From Manis javanica (Eukaryota; Chordata; Mammalia; Pholidota; Manidae), in contig NC_133167.1 of NCBI RefSeq assembly GCF_040802235.1, positions 13,446,501 through 13,510,500 on the forward strand: a DNA stretch of 64,000 nucleotides. Direction: 5' to 3'. Under the pieces are notes generated by a model. It had not been told where the DNA came from. It made no database searches and was given only the letters and a program-made list of their open reading frames with translations. The position numbers and the translations under genes are program-made. Numbering within the stretch: position 1 is the first letter of the stretch; every line of letters starts with the position of its first letter. Positions 1 to 12,503 of the stretch are shown in pieces.

Positions 1-3000
1 ATTCTTTACTCCATCCTATTGGCAAAGAGTTTAGGGAATAGAAGATCATGATTAAGGACAGTATAAATTGGTATTCCTTCATGACAGGCAGTTTGGGCAT
101 ACAAATCAAAGTCTCTTGAAATGCATGTTTCATTTAACTTAGAAATTCCACTTTTTAGAATGTATCCTAAGGAGTTAACCAGACGAATATGCAAAGATGT
201 ATATACAAGTTGTTTATTGTGATGCAATTTATATTAGCGGAAAAGAGATATAGTGAAGACTGGAAAGCCATTTAAATGTTCATTTAAAGACTGCTAATGA
301 CATGGGCCATCTGTTCCATTAAAAATTACTATAGCAATACATATTTACTGGGTGGGAAGTGTTTAGGATGCATTATTTAATAACAGGAAATATTATGAAT
401 TAATATTTATATATTAACAATAGTAAATAATAGAAACTATTTTGAATATTACAAATGCTTTGAAAAGATTTTTATAAAACTGTCTGATATACATTCTTAA
501 CAGTGGTTATTTCTCGGTGCTGAAATTACAGCTGACTCTTCTTTACATTATCTGACTCCTAATTTTTCTAAAGTAAAATGTATTACTTATATAATAAAAG
601 AAAAGAATTGTTTTTAAAAAGAGGGTAAAGTCCTATTTGGAGGTAGGAACTGCCCTCAAAGATTCCTTAAGAGTTTTTCAGCTCAAAAATGTTAAGAATT
701 TTCTGTGGTTCCCTCAACTGTCCCACCTAGAACCACAACAAAACTCATTTCTTTGATTGCAAATTCTTGAGATTTCTTTTGAAAATTAATCACATTACAA
801 AACAAAATTAAGCCTTTTAAGAAATCAGTAGAGTCTGAAAAATTCTTTGCCTGCTTCTCCCTTTTTATAGATGAGAGGAAGGCTCCAATGCAGTGAAGTT
901 AACAGCAGAACTGGAGGAAGAACTGCCCAGGTTCTGCCAACTACATCCCTGCAGACCAGAATAGGGCACACATATAGTAATGCAAATCCAACGTTAAAAG
1001 AAAAACTCTTGTGAGAACAATTCAGAACAGCAATTAAATAGGCATGCAATGAAAGAGTTAAGATGTCAATAAGAGCATCAGTTTCTGCCCACCTCTGTCA
1101 TTTTAACCATGTAATTTTTTGTCTTATTTTTTAAAATAACTTATTTTCTGAAATAAACTATAAATCACAAAAGGAATATATGTGCATTGTATATAGAACT
1201 TAGCAAATACAGGTGAACATCAAAAAGAACGTCAAAATTACCCAAAATCCTATTTGAGCTTTTTTGTACATCTTATAGTACATATATTTATTTTAGAAAA
1301 ATACCACCTACTTTTTGGAACTTGACTTTAGACTCTTGGAAAGTTCACCCTTTTGGTTTTGATTTATAAGAGCTATTTACGTCGAAGAAGAAAGACTCTT
1401 GGTCATGCTGCAAAGCAAATGTTTTTCCCAGTTGGTTGTTTAGCTTTCTGTTTTGTTTATGGTTTTTGTTTTACTTTATTCCAATGTAGTAATACTTTAC
1501 TATTTTCATGTGAGGTTTCTGCCTGTTTTCTCATGGCTACTTACTCTTAGGAAAAGGTATCAATCTGCTTCACATTAGGCTCCATGTTTCTTTTTACTTT
1601 CAGATATTATCATTAATGCCAGCCAAAATCACTCCAACAATCTGAAGCTCAGACATAGTAATACCTTCATCTTAAAATGAGAATGATCAATTGTTTTGCA
1701 AGTATAAAGTAAAAACTTATGGTCTAGTGATTGTGGGGGGATTGGAGACAGAGAGCCAGAAATGAAGTGAACTAGAGTCAAGTAATGCAGTCAAAGGCTA
1801 GAAAATGGGTAAAAAATAAGTGATATGCAAATACATGCTTCATTATGTGATACCAAGCATCAAGACTGATGCTAAAACACTTAGTTAAAAACCCTAATAT
1901 CTTCTACTATTCAAATTTTTTCAATATAAAAATAACTCTATATAGATGTTCAATTTTTTTTCCATTTTATTTTGCCTCTCAGAACTTTTTAAACACTGCA
2001 GGTCATATGCACTGATTTAGGAATATTTGTCCAAGTCAACATGTACATTGAATGTGATCTTCAACTCACATTTGGACTGAGCCATATGTCTGCTCCAGGA
2101 AGTTGAAACATTTAAAATGTATGTTCAGCATTTAGGGAAGGGGGATGAATGATGTCTCAGGTAAGGGAAAATAAGGAGAATTACAGTAGGCAGCTCTGCT
2201 ATTTCCTCTACTGTCCAGAACAATTCCAATCTGGCCCCTCACTGGCATAACCAGTGCAGTTAACTGCCTCCAGCCTCCTTGATGGCAGTTTATTCCATAT
2301 GCCCTTCGAGGAGTCCAACCTCACATACCAAGTACCTAAACTACTCTTTCTGAGAGTAGTTCTGCTAAACACCATTTTCTCCTGGGATTTTTGGATCCTT
2401 TACAAATCAGAGCCATTTGATTGACCTACCACTTTGATTTCATTCTTCCAAGCTAAAACAAATTTTGTATTTGTTGATTTTATGGAAACCGATACATTCA
2501 TGAGGAACTTGTAGCCCTTCCTGGTCTGTTCCCCATAACCTGATGGGGGAACCCTTTAGAGACCCTTTTTCTGGGCTCTTTCTTGTTTGACTCCTGTTAG
2601 TTAGTAGCCAAAGCTGTTTTCTGATTCAGCTTTTTCCAAAGACAGAAATTATTTCCTCTTGCTCAAATTACACAATTCTTAAACTCACTTTCTTTCTGAG
2701 CCATATTCAAATGGGGTTATTTTAACTGTGCCTTATGTGGTTACAAAAAAATGCACTTCCAATGTGAATGTGGAAAAAAATTTTCATAACAAAAGAAATA
2801 TGTTCTCTTACTCTGCATGTGATGTTGATCCTCTCAGAGTGCAGCCCTTAAGAGGAAATGAGTTTGGTGAATCAGAATCGGTGAAGGTGCCATCCTGGGC
2901 CCATCAAGATTGACTCACCAATATCACAATGACCCTCCCACCAGGATATCTTCATCCTTAGTCACACCTTCCCCATCATTCAGAGCCTCCAAAATATTAT

Positions 3001-3590
3001 TTGCTTTGTTATAACAGCTGAGTCATTGGAAAGCAATTCATATTTTACAAATAATATTATATTCACATTTCTGTCATTGGATTATGCCTACTCTTATCTC
3101 TGTTCCTTATCAACTCCAAAAACCCAAAAAGGTAACTTATATGACACAATCACTCAGTCAAAACCAAAACACAGAAGAAAAATAAGGTAGAGATATTCTA
3201 GAACAGAATATGCTGGTTACTGAAACTTTCCTACTGCTTTTTTAAAGGAAAACTTTTATAACTCTTTATTGGTAAGATCAACTTAACCATACCATTATGA
3301 CTGATCCCTTATTTCTTGGGGCTGAATTCAACCGTGCCCTTCCATTTATGAAGCCTGTGGGATTTTCTAGAAATTTGGCCTCAAAAAAAAAAAAAAAAAG
3401 AAGGCAGTCAAGGAAAGAGAAAACATTTTGCCAAAGAAGATAATGCCAAGAATCAGCTTTTAGGCTAGCTCTGCCCAAAAGGAAAGTAAGTAAAACTTGG
3501 ATCAAAATAATTAAACTTCACTCAGAAAGAAAAAATGAATTTTAAATCTTCCAAAATTAGATTTAGCATGCAACAGAAAGACTATTAGCT
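1..3590. other. AT-rich non-coding DNA, no gene recognised
   Basis: No reading frame here resembles a protein I know, and the longest frames (60-75 codons) are at chance length for AT-rich DNA. The part around 1130-1330 loosely resembles the 3' region of very old L1 copies, but I cannot assign it. The rest looks like unique sequence or repeats decayed past recognition. A 17-base poly(A) run lies at 3383-3399. Confidence 0.5.
3383..3399 (+). repeat. poly(A) run
   Basis: About 17 uninterrupted A residues. No LINE or SINE 3' end is recognisable immediately upstream, so this is recorded as a simple repeat rather than as a retrotransposon tail. Confidence 0.8.
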
Positions 3591-3599
3591 TGCACGAGC

Positions 3600-3740
3600 A
3601 GACCAGTGTCCTCTCAGTCATTTAGCTGTATGGACCTTCAACAAGAAATTTAACGACCTTTGTGGGTCTCAGTTTTCTTTGTAAAAGAGGGAAATTAGTA
3701 AGTACTCCATAGGGTTGGTCTGAGGCGCAAACTGGAGTTG
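3600..3740 (+). repeat. MIR fragment (tRNA-derived ancient SINE)
   Basis: The order of elements matches the MIR core: a tract corresponding to 'tagctgtgtgacctt', then a line equivalent to 'cctcagtttcctcatctgtaaaa' (here 'ctcagttttctttgtaaaag'), then a remnant of the AT-rich spacer. It is well diverged and lacks the tRNA-like head. Assignment is by eye; boundaries are approximate. Confidence 0.55.
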
Positions 3741-3744
3741 GTAT

Positions 3745-4215
3745 TTACTCCCTGTAAGACTCCATAGCAAACCATCCCAACATCACTTCTCACAAAGCTT
3801 TGGGGATGCTTGGGTCGTCTCCCCTGGGCTTGTTTCTGCAGCTGTATTCACCTGGGAAGTGAACTGGTGCTGGAGAGTCTGTGATGGCCTCATACGCATG
3901 TCAGAGACTCTGATGGGGGTGGATGGAAGGCTGCCACCTCTCTCTTCACATGGCTTCCCATCGATCAGTAGACTAGCTCACCTTTCTTTACGTGGCATCT
4001 AAGTCCCAAGAAGGTGAAGGCAGAAGCTTCAGGGCCTCCTGGCACTAAGGCTCTCAAGCTCCCACAACATCATGCCAGCCCCATTCTATTCATCAAGCAA
4101 GTTACAAGGCCAGCCAAGACTGGAGGCAGAGAAGTAGTACCTACCACTCAGTGGGAAGAATGGCATCATACTGTGAAGAGCGAGAACACAGGAGGTGTTA
4201 TTCACTGGAGGCATT
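3745..4215 (-). repeat. MLT1-type LTR (ERVL-MaLR), reverse orientation
   Basis: Read on the minus strand, this follows the 5' part of MLT1C/D-like LTRs. The matching parts are an opening region with a short 'cattcttcccactgagtgg'-like stretch, a block around 'ttgtaacttgcttgatgaa' preceding 'tagaatgg', and a GC-richer middle. The element is old and has small deletions. It lies next to a second MLT1 in the opposite orientation (4330-4741), so the two form a diverged inverted pair. Subfamily not determined. Confidence 0.5.
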
Positions 4216-4329
4216 AATATAATGACCCCCTCCTGCCTTTGTCGTCTAGAAGCCCTACTTTCAGGTTGTGTACCGTTCAGCGAAGTCTTTTATAAGTCTG
4301 TTGATTGGGAACGGGGGTAAGGTATTATA

Positions 4330-4741
4330 GTAAGGGCACCCAAGGAATCACACTTCCCCATATCCATGCCTTTGCGCTTTCTCAACGTTGAGGATGGGCT
4401 TGGCCATGGACTTGCTTGAGCCAATGAAACATCGGCAAATAGAACACAAGCAGGAGCTTGATTAAAGACTTGTGCTTCCAGGCAATTCATTCTCTTGGAA
4501 TACCACCTGGAGAAGGCCGTGCTGTAAAGAACACTGGGATGGAATACTATGGAGCCGGAGGACTGCAGCTGAGCCCGGGTCGCAGAAGTTCTACCAGTCG
4601 GAGACAGCTGCATGAGTGAGCCCAGGTAAGACCCAGCAGAAGGACCCCCAGGATACCCATAGAACCAGAAAAATAATCCTTGTTTTAAGCCACTACATTT
4701 GGGGATATCTTGTAGCAACACAACAGATAACTGAAACACAA
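4330..4741 (+). repeat. MLT1-type LTR (ERVL-MaLR)
   Basis: Plus-strand MLT1 hallmarks appear in the right order. A 'gagccaatgaaacat' block is followed by 'acacaagcaggagcttga' and a 'gagtgagcccaggtaagacc' block. The 3' end has the diagnostic 'ttgttttaagccactacatt' with a terminal 'acagataactgaaacac'. The 155-codon frame on the opposite strand (4290-4757) lies inside this repeat and is incidental. Confidence 0.75.
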
Positions 4742-4744
4742 ACC

Positions 4745-5601
4745 AAAAAAATTCCATCTAAAGGGTCACCTATAATCACTGATAAATGCTAACCTCACCA
4801 CAGTATCACTAACTCATTTCATGATTTTAAGCTTATAGAATCATTATATATATTTAGAGATAATATAACCTAATAGCCTTCAAAATACCTTTTCACTATA
4901 GAATTCTTTTAAACTACTTACTTACACAGGTATTTAAAATAAAGAGGTATCCTATGAGGATAAATTCATTTTACTGGCTCAGGCTTATGGCATTTGCTTA
5001 GAAAGCCATTTAATGAAAACACAATTTCCTTTTCTTTAACCCAAAAATATAAATCCATGCTCACAGATGGCAATGAAGGAATCCTTGCCTTCTAAGCTTA
5101 CAATTAATTGATACACTTTCTTTTGGCAATAAGATACAAAGGAAATCCTTCTTCAAGTATATATTAAAAGTCATTGCATTATTTGAAATATAGGAGAAGT
5201 ATAACTTACACAGAAAAACACAAACTTGTCAGCACAAGTGAGCATTTGACTGATGGCCTCCTTGAGTTTATATGTAAAATACATTGCATTTGGCTATGTA
5301 AAGATGGCAATCTTTAAAGAGCTTAAAGCCTATGTAAATATAAATCCAAATCAAATGTTTGTGGAACCCTTGGAGAACCTCACTGGCACTCTGCTGTTCT
5401 TTGGAATTCATTCTGGAAACTACTATAACACTAGGAAATTGGTTTTGTTCTGTTGTTAATTTTGGTCAAAGCTGAGGGAAACTGGACATTTTAAAAGAAT
5501 GATTTCTTCCATGTTTTAGGTGTCAGCCAATGCATCCTCAAAATCATTTGTTTGGCCCTTTAAAGAATGTTTATACTATTTTTCCCTTGCTTGTGTATGC
5601 A

Positions 5602-5647
<46 letters not shown>

Positions 5648-6240
5648 GAAGAAAAAAACAATAACAACACTGTAGGGAAAGGAACTGCCTAGCTAAAGAA
5701 ATGTCAGTGTGCATATTGAATGGAATTTTTCAACTTATTTGTGTGAAGTGCAATATACTTCAGGCTTCAGCAAGGTGTCTGGAATCCGTCAGTTCGGCCA
5801 GTAACAATGTGCTCTCTTGAAAGCTTCGGTTTACCTTCAACACTGGTTTTGCCAGGGCTGAGGGCTTAGCAACAGGAAGCTGTGTGCTCTTCATCCAATT
5901 TTAATAAACTATTTGCTTCTGAAAGGGAAGCCTGACAACAGAGAAGTCTTCATGTAAGCCAGGTAATTCAACCATTTTGAGTGGCTTTTGGAAGAAATAA
6001 AATAGTTCTGCTGAGGGCATGGAACAATCAGTGTGGTCATCGCTGTGCTGTCCCAACTCACGACCCAGCAACACAACAGGAAGGACTGGATTGATTTCCA
6101 ATTCAAAACACCATTAACAGTGAGACACGATGCAAGACATGCGGAAGAAATGTGAATCCAGACTCTAGGAAATCCAGGATTTTTTAAATTACTTCTGCCT
6201 GGGCAGAAGGGTGGGTAGAAGGAAAGGCAGAATAGCTGTC
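4745..6240. other. Non-coding DNA, no gene recognised
   Basis: Largely unassigned. It contains the (GT)n at 5605-5645. The block at 5700-6200 is of mixed composition with no repeat I recognise. The overlapping minus-strand frames there (114 and 66 codons at 5901-6253) have no recognisable motif and are probably chance. Confidence 0.5.
5605..5645. repeat. (GT)n microsatellite
   Basis: An uninterrupted GT dinucleotide repeat of about 20 units, preceded by an imperfect alternating purine-pyrimidine lead-in. Likely length-polymorphic. Confidence 0.97.
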
Positions 6241-6243
6241 GGG

Positions 6244-6380
6244 AGTTATTCATTCATTCATTCATTCATTCACTCAACAAACATTTACAGAGCTTCTATC
6301 TGTGTGCAGCCACTGGGCTCGGCACTGAGGAGATAGCAGTGTATAAGACAGGCATGGTCCCCTCTCACTTGGGGATTTAC
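6244..6380 (+). repeat. (ATTC)n plus ancient mammal-wide repeat
   Basis: About six ATTC units (6246-6271) run into a sequence matching a common old mammalian repeat with the theme 'caacaaacatttacagagc', 'cactgggctcggcactgagg' and 'atagcagtgtataagacag'. Such (ATTC)n-headed copies are usually reverse-oriented tails of old LINE/SINE elements. I do not assign a family. Related copies appear at 7400, 37470 and 52025. Confidence 0.5.
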
Positions 6381-6399
6381 ATACGCAAAAGAGTAGCAA

Positions 6400-7390
6400 A
6401 AACGAGAGGAAAACACCTAGAGGAGAATTTTCAAAACTCTGACACCAGGCCTGAGTGACATCTGGACCTGACTATTTGGGACACATTTCTAATTCCCGTT
6501 TAGTTCCTCATTTATATTTACAGTGTACTAAAGGTTGAATGGAAGTAGTGAGGTAAGGTCATGATATCTTTGAGCTATAGCTGTCTGGCCATCTGGAGAT
6601 GGATGTCCCACCTCCCCACAGGGTGGCATCCCCTTGGGGAATTCATCATCATGGTTCAGGGTGGGTTTAAAGGCTGATAACTCTGAATTGTTACCACCCC
6701 AAGAAGGAAACCTGTCCTAAAGGAGAGAGCACAAGATCGGTGTGCAAAGAGACAATGCCAATTTATTTATTTATTCTAAGAAATACAACTATTGGATAAA
6801 CCAGCACAAATAATGCATTATCTTTCAGCAGGCAGAGCTACATGAGAAACCAAATTTTGAACAAAAAGGTGATTTTATGCTGCATTCTCCCCTAAGATAG
6901 AATGTGCTGGCATCTCTATTACAAGGCCAGACTTACCTATGAGACTGTGGGGAAGCTCTTGGGTTGGGTTATTTATGGTACATCTGCTATTAGCCCACCT
7001 CCAATCTGGTGACAGAAAACACTGTCCTCGCCATTAGCCTGGGCATAACCAGGCTTAATTAGGACAGTCCCATTCTCTCAGCCAAAGTGATTGGTTCAGG
7101 GCTGGGCACATGACCCAAACCTAGCCAATCAGGATTTATTTCCAAGATGTACTCACTAAGGCTAGGAGCTAAGACCGCTGACTCCTTGGGAATCACTCAC
7201 TGTTGCCCTGTGCAGGTGCTCCTCCCCCTGAGTAACTCCAAAAGTCCTTTCATGGAATCACATTAAGGAACATGGCTCTTCAGAGACACTGCAATATCCT
7301 ATATACCTCTGTACTACTTGTTTTCTGTTCCTTTTTTATGACAGATTACTTCAGAAAGAACAGGAATCTTTTTCCTGCTGAATATATTTT
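6400..7390. other. Non-coding DNA, possible unclassified old repeats
   Basis: No gene seen. The stretch at 7080-7150 ('gattggttcagggctgggca' and neighbouring 'agccaatcaggatttat') resembles an interspersed repeat found many times in mammalian genomes, but I cannot name its family. The remainder is unassigned. Confidence 0.4.
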
Positions 7391-7399
7391 GCATAGGCA

Positions 7400-7535
7400 T
7401 TTGAGTAGAAAGAATTTCAAAGTATTCTATTATTGAGTACCTGCTATATGACAGGCACCTGCTAGGTACGTGCAATTCTGTGGGAAGCAAACATACTCGT
7501 CAAAAACTCCCTGCCCTCTCAGACCCTACGTTTCA
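7400..7535 (+). repeat. Ancient mammal-wide repeat fragment
   Basis: Contains the 'tattgagtacctgctatatg' - 'acaggcacctgctagg' core followed by 'aaaactccctgccctctcag'. This is the order seen in a common old mammalian repeat and in the copies at 6244, 37470 and 52025. Family not assigned. Confidence 0.5.
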
Positions 7536-7539
7536 GTGG

Positions 7540-9585
7540 AAAGGCAGATGTTATTTTTTTCAAGTTTACAAATGTCAATATGCAACTATACATCCTAATG
7601 AGCATTATCAAGAGAAGCTTCACGGTGCAGTGAAAGCGTGTAAACAAAGTTGCTCTGTTTCCTTAGCCAAACCAGAGGAGCCAAGGTCAAGGGCTGTTAG
7701 GAGCAGCTGCTGGGTCCCGGGCTTTTTGGTGCAACTGGGCGGAGAGTGATGCCACCGAGAGAAAACTGCAAGAGGACCAGGTGGGGGAAGGGATAGGCAC
7801 CAGGGAAGTGTCTCGTAAAGCGACAGCAGACTCAAGGTGGTTGACAGTTCAGGCTTGAGAAGACACAGAAATAATGGCGTTGCCTAAGTTTCCAGAATCC
7901 CTGGTCCTGATAAAGCGTTACAGATGAACCCAAGTTCAGTCATGGCCCTTCCTAGAGACCAGCTTTGGGTCCTCAAAGTAACCTCCTGTGAAGAAAGCTT
8001 CCTGTCTCTGCCTCCCTGTGGCTTCACTTACATAACAAGGCATTCCTTTAAGAAAACTGGCGTCCCAGATTCCACGGAGCAGCAGGAGACTGTGTGAAAT
8101 GTCCTGCCCCCAGGAAAATGATATCAGAACAAGATGCTGCTGACCCAAAGAGAACTTCACTGGCCAACCCCACAGTTCTCCCAGCAGACTTCACGCCCCC
8201 AGTCCCTCTGAAAAAGAGTCAGACAGCCCAAATTCTCACTCGGGGAAAAGAGAGGCCACCATGTCTGAATATAAAATGTTAAAGAAATGCAGTGTTATTA
8301 TGTTTAAGTATAAACCACTTATTCTTTTACAAGAATAAGTTAATAAAGTTTTGCATGAGGAAGCTCCAGAAAGAAGGCTTTAAGGAATAGAAAAATAATT
8401 ACTTGAGTTTATCACATCAAGGTTTTAATGAAGTGGAAATTATGAATGACATCCTTCGCAAACTGACAGCCTTGGATAGTTTTGCTTTCAAAGTTGTTCT
8501 TTTTTTGTTGTTTTTTAGGAACTTGAATTAGTTGCCAACATTAAACAAATCCATAAATTCCAGGTGAATGTCAGGGCTTTGAGCTTTTCTTTAAAATGAA
8601 AGGTCCTGGCAAAAGTAGGCCCACAATCATACACGCTGACAGTGAGCTGGAGCTCCTTACTATGAGTGTCAGGTCCCCGGTTCATCCCAGAGCTCACCAC
8701 CCTTTAGGGTGTCCCATATACCAACACTGAGTCACTCTACTACTGTTTTTTTATTATGCTTGCACCACTAATTCTCTTTAAGTTAACATAAAAATGAGTA
8801 TTTCTTCTACTTATGTCTCTACCAAAAGTGGGAAAATAAAAACGTGATCAAGATGGCCATATATTTTTAGAAAAACTGAGTGAGAACATACTTCTTTATA
8901 AAAGCTGAAATGACTCCTGTGAGTTCATGGTGCAAGTGTGTCTGAAGGGACATTTAACTGGTTCCCTTCAACCATTTTCATCATCCACCTGAGCCCTGAA
9001 GCCATTTGAGCTGCTGCCTTAGTGTGGATCTCCAAAAGCGGAGTGTGAGACCAGAACTCAAGTCTAGGCAGTTATCTGAGAGGTGGTTCCTGGGAGCAGG
9101 AGTGGGAAGAATGAGAGACCGGCGAGGAGGAAAGGCCACCACAGAGGTGTGCTAGGGGCATCGGTGCAATAGGTAACAGGTCTTGAGTGGCAAACAAAAT
9201 GCCTCCCAGAAGTGGACTGTGGGGGACGAGGGGGCGAGAGGATGGTTCTTTGAGCCCATCAGTTGAAGGCTGCCCAAAGGCTATCAACCCCCTGTACATA
9301 TAGGCTACTCTGGCTCCCAGGCCTGGCAGCCAGCAGAGAAGCCCTGGAGGCCAATGTAGAGAGACTCAGCACACACCTGAGGTGGACCTAGAAGCTCCAG
9401 GGGCATCTGAGCTGGCATGGAACCATCCCATGGCTGAAGTCAGAGGTTAGCCTGGGGAAATGATGCAATGCATCTAAGACATCGACAGCAACTACACACC
9501 CTGAAACTAGTATGGCCGTGACTCTTGGGGCTCCTTTGATAGGAACTTCGAAGTTTAGACCCCCATAGCCGAGAGCATGATATAG
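7540..9585. other. Non-coding DNA, no gene recognised
   Basis: Short open frames on both strands (60-90 codons) show no recognisable domain. A perfect 10-bp stem with a 4-base loop lies at 8317-8340. The section 9000-9450 is GC-richer but has no CpG cluster and no exon-like structure I can support. Confidence 0.45.
8317..8340. repeat. Short perfect inverted repeat
   Basis: Ten bases are exactly repeated in inverted orientation around a 4-base loop (8327-8330). The stem is AT-rich and nothing like a terminator or RNA gene surrounds it. Confidence 0.8.
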
Positions 9586-9589
9586 TCGT

Positions 9590-9800
9590 TCTAAAAAGAT
9601 GGACACTTAGGCCTGGATTCTCTGGGTTTGAGTCCGGCTCTAACACTTCCTGGATGGGTAACTTTGGGCAAATTACTTAACCACTATGATCCTCAGTCTC
9701 CTCATATATAAATCAGCAATAATTATAGTACCTATTTCATAAGGTAGTTACTATGTCTCTGGCATATATTATTGTAATTCTTAATTATAATTACAGTTAT
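9590..9800 (+). repeat. MIR element
   Basis: Plus-strand MIR: 'ggattctctgggtttgagtc' in place of the tRNA-related 'tgggttcgaatcc', then 'ggctctaacacttcctgg', 'aactttgggcaaattactta', 'ctcagtctcctcatat', the 'tagtacctatttcataagg' block and a remnant of the 3' 'ctggcata' motif. Nearly complete through the core. Confidence 0.85.
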
Positions 9801-9943
9801 GATAATAATACTAAGCACTATATATGTTACTGTTATTGCACCTATTTTTTCTTGCAAACCTTTTTTTCAGCAACAATGTAAAGCTAATTTCATACCCCAC
9901 CTAACTTAAGACTAACTCTCCATAGCAGAACCTGAACTAATGT

Positions 9944-9960
9944 TTTTTCCTGTATCTATA
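9944..9960 (-). repeat. Target-site duplication, left copy (L1 9961-14184)
   Basis: Seventeen bases repeated at 14185-14201 with two differences, both transitions. Because the L1 is on the minus strand, this copy lies at the 3' end of the element. It abuts internal ORF2 sequence with no poly(A) (poly(T) on the plus strand) between. Confidence 0.75.
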
Positions 9961-12335
9961 GTTTTCAGAGTATAGGTCTTTCACTTCCTTGGTTAGGTTT
10001 ATTCCTAGGTATTTTATTCTTTTTGATGCTATTGTGAATGGAATTGTCTTCCTGATTTCTCTTTCTATTAGTTTATTGTTAGTGTATAGGAAAGCTACAG
10101 ATTTCTGTGTGTTAATTTTGTATCCTGCAACTTTGCTGAATTCCGATATTAGCTCTAGTAGTTTCAGAGTGGAGTCTTTAGGGTTTTTTATGTACAATAT
10201 CATGTCATCTGAAAATAGTGACAGTTTAACTTCTTCTTTACCAATCTGGATTCCTTATATTTCTTTGTTTTGTCTAATTGCCATGGCTAGGACCTCCAGT
10301 ACTATGTTGAATAACAGTGGGGAGAGTGGGCATCCCTGTCTTGTTCCCGATTGCAGAGGAAAAGCTTTCAGCTTCTCGCTGTTCAGTATGATGTTGGCTG
10401 TGGGTTTATCATATATGGCCTTTATTATGTTGAGGTACTTGCCCTCTATACCCATTTTTTTGAGAGTTTTTATCATGAATGGATGCTGAATTTTGTCAAA
10501 TGTTTTTTCAGCATCTATGGAGATGATCATGTGGTTTTTGTCCTTCTTTTTGTTGATGTGGTGGATGCTGTTGAAGGACTTTCTAATGTTGTACCATCCT
10601 TGCATCCCTGGGATGAATCCCACTTGGTCATGGTGTATGATCCTTTTGATGTATTTTTTAATTCGGTTTGCTAATATTTTGTTGAGTATTTTTGCATCTA
10701 CGTTCATCAGGGATATTGGTCTGTCGTTTTCTTTTTTGGTGGGGTCTTTGCCTGGTTTTGGTATTAGAGTGATGTTGGCTTCATAGAATGAGTTTGGGAC
10801 TATTCCCTCCTCTTCTATTTTTTGGAAAACTTTAAGGAGAATGGGTATTATGTCTTCTCTGTATGTCTGATAAAATTCCGAGGTGAATCCATCTGACCCG
10901 GGGGTTTTGTTCTTTGGTAGTTTTTTGATTACTGCTTCAATTTCGTTGCTGGTAATTGGTCTGTTTAGATTTTCTATTTCTTTCTGGGTCAGTCTTGGAA
11001 GGTTGTATTTTCTAGGAAGTTGTCCATTTCTCCTAGGTTTCCCAGCTTGTTAGCATATAGGTTTTCATAGTATTCTCTAATTATTCTTTGTATTTCTGTA
11101 GGGTGCATCGTGATCTTTCCTTTCTCGTTTCTGATTCTGTTGATTTGTGTTGACTCTCTTTTCCTCTTAATAAGTCTGGCTCGAGGCTTATCTATTTTGT
11201 TTATTTTCTCAAAGAACCAACTCTTGGTTTCATTGATTTTTGCTATTGTTTTATTCTTCTCAATTTTATTTATTTCTTCTCTGATCTTTATTATGTCCCT
11301 CCTTCTGCTGACCTTAGGCCTCATTTGTTCTTCTTTTTCCAATTTCAATAATTGTGACATTAGACCATTCATTTGGGATTATTCTTCCTTCTTTAAATAT
11401 GCCTGGGTTGCTATATACTTTCCTCTTAAGACTGTTTTTGCTGTATCCCACAGTAGTTGGGGCTTTGTGTTGTTGTTGTCATTTGCTTCCATATATTGCT
11501 GGATCTCCATTCTAATTTGGTCATTGATCCATTGATTGTTTAGGACCATGTTGTTAAGCCTCCATGTGTTTGTGAGCCTTTTTGCTTTCTTTGTACAGTT
11601 TATTTCTAGTTTTATGCCTTTGTGGTCTGAAAAGTTGATTGGTAGGATTTCAATCTTTTGTAATTTACTGAGGCTCTTTTTGTGGCCTAGTATGTGGTCT
11701 ATTCTGGAGAATGTTCCATGTGCACTTGAGAAGAATGTGTATCCTGTTGCTTTTGGGTGTAGAGTTCTGTAGATGTCTATTAGGTCCATCTGTTCTAGTG
11801 TGTTGTTCAGTGCCTCTGTGTCCTTACTTATTTTCTGTCTGGTGGATCTGTCCTTTGGACTGAGTGGTGTGTTGAAGTCTCCCAGAATGAATGCATTGCA
11901 TTCTATTTCCTCCTTTATTTCTGTTAGTATTTGTCTCACATATGCTGGTGCTCCTGTATTGGGTGCACATATGTTTATAATGGTTATATCCTCTTGTTGG
12001 ACTGAGCCCTTTATCATTATGTAATGTCCTTTTTTATCTTTTGTTACTTTCTTTATTTTGAAGTCTCTTTTGTCTGATACCAGTATTGCAACACCTGCTT
12101 TTTTCTCTCTGTTGTTTGCATGAAATATCTTTTTCCATCCCTTGACTTTAAGTCTGTGCATGTCTTTGGGTTTAAGGTGAGTCTCTTGTAAGCAGCATAT
12201 GGATAGGTCTTGCTTTTTTATCCATTCTCTTACTCTGTGTCTTTTGATTGATGCATTCAGTCCATTTACATTTAGGGTGATTATTGAAAGGTATGTACTT
12301 ATTGCCTTTGCAGGCTTTAAGTTTGTAGTTACCAA
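9961..12335 (-). pseudogene. LINE-1 ORF2 (endonuclease-reverse transcriptase), broken and truncated
   Basis: ORF2p nicks target DNA and copies L1 RNA by target-primed reverse transcription. From ATG at 12335 the frame is open for 318 codons and covers the endonuclease domain. Visible motifs are N22/N24 in LNVNGLN, E51 in QETHL, D153 and N155 in GDFN, D213 in SRIDHI, and D237/H238 in SDHKG. A TAA at 11379-11381 interrupts it. The same frame resumes to 10989, then a frameshift moves coding to the frame of 10707-10255, which carries the RT fingers and palm. Another TAA lies at 10255-10257. The catalytic motif at 10204-10215 reads FSDD; both aspartates are kept, and most L1s have FADD. Coding ends at the truncation. 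It cannot make a full ORF2p. Confidence 0.92.
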
Positions 12336-12503
12336 AGGTTCAAGGTTAGCTTCTTTACTATCTTACTGTCTAAATTAGCTTCCTTATTGAGCTATTATAA
12401 ACATGGTCTGATGATTCTTTATTTCTCTCCCTTCTTATTCCTCCTCCTCCCTTCTTCATATGTTGGGTGTTTTGTTCTGTGCTCTTTTTAGGAGTGCTCC
12501 CAT

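Noticed and set aside
4290..4757. 155-codon minus-strand open frame
   Set aside because: It lies almost wholly inside an MLT1 LTR, on the strand opposite to it, and has no recognisable domain.
8317..8340. Intrinsic terminator-like hairpin
   Set aside because: It is an AT-rich stem in eukaryotic DNA with no gene upstream; such terminators do not apply.
11110..12024. Plus-strand frames of 78-141 codons rich in F, S, I and L
   Set aside because: They are antisense shadows of the minus-strand L1 ORF2.
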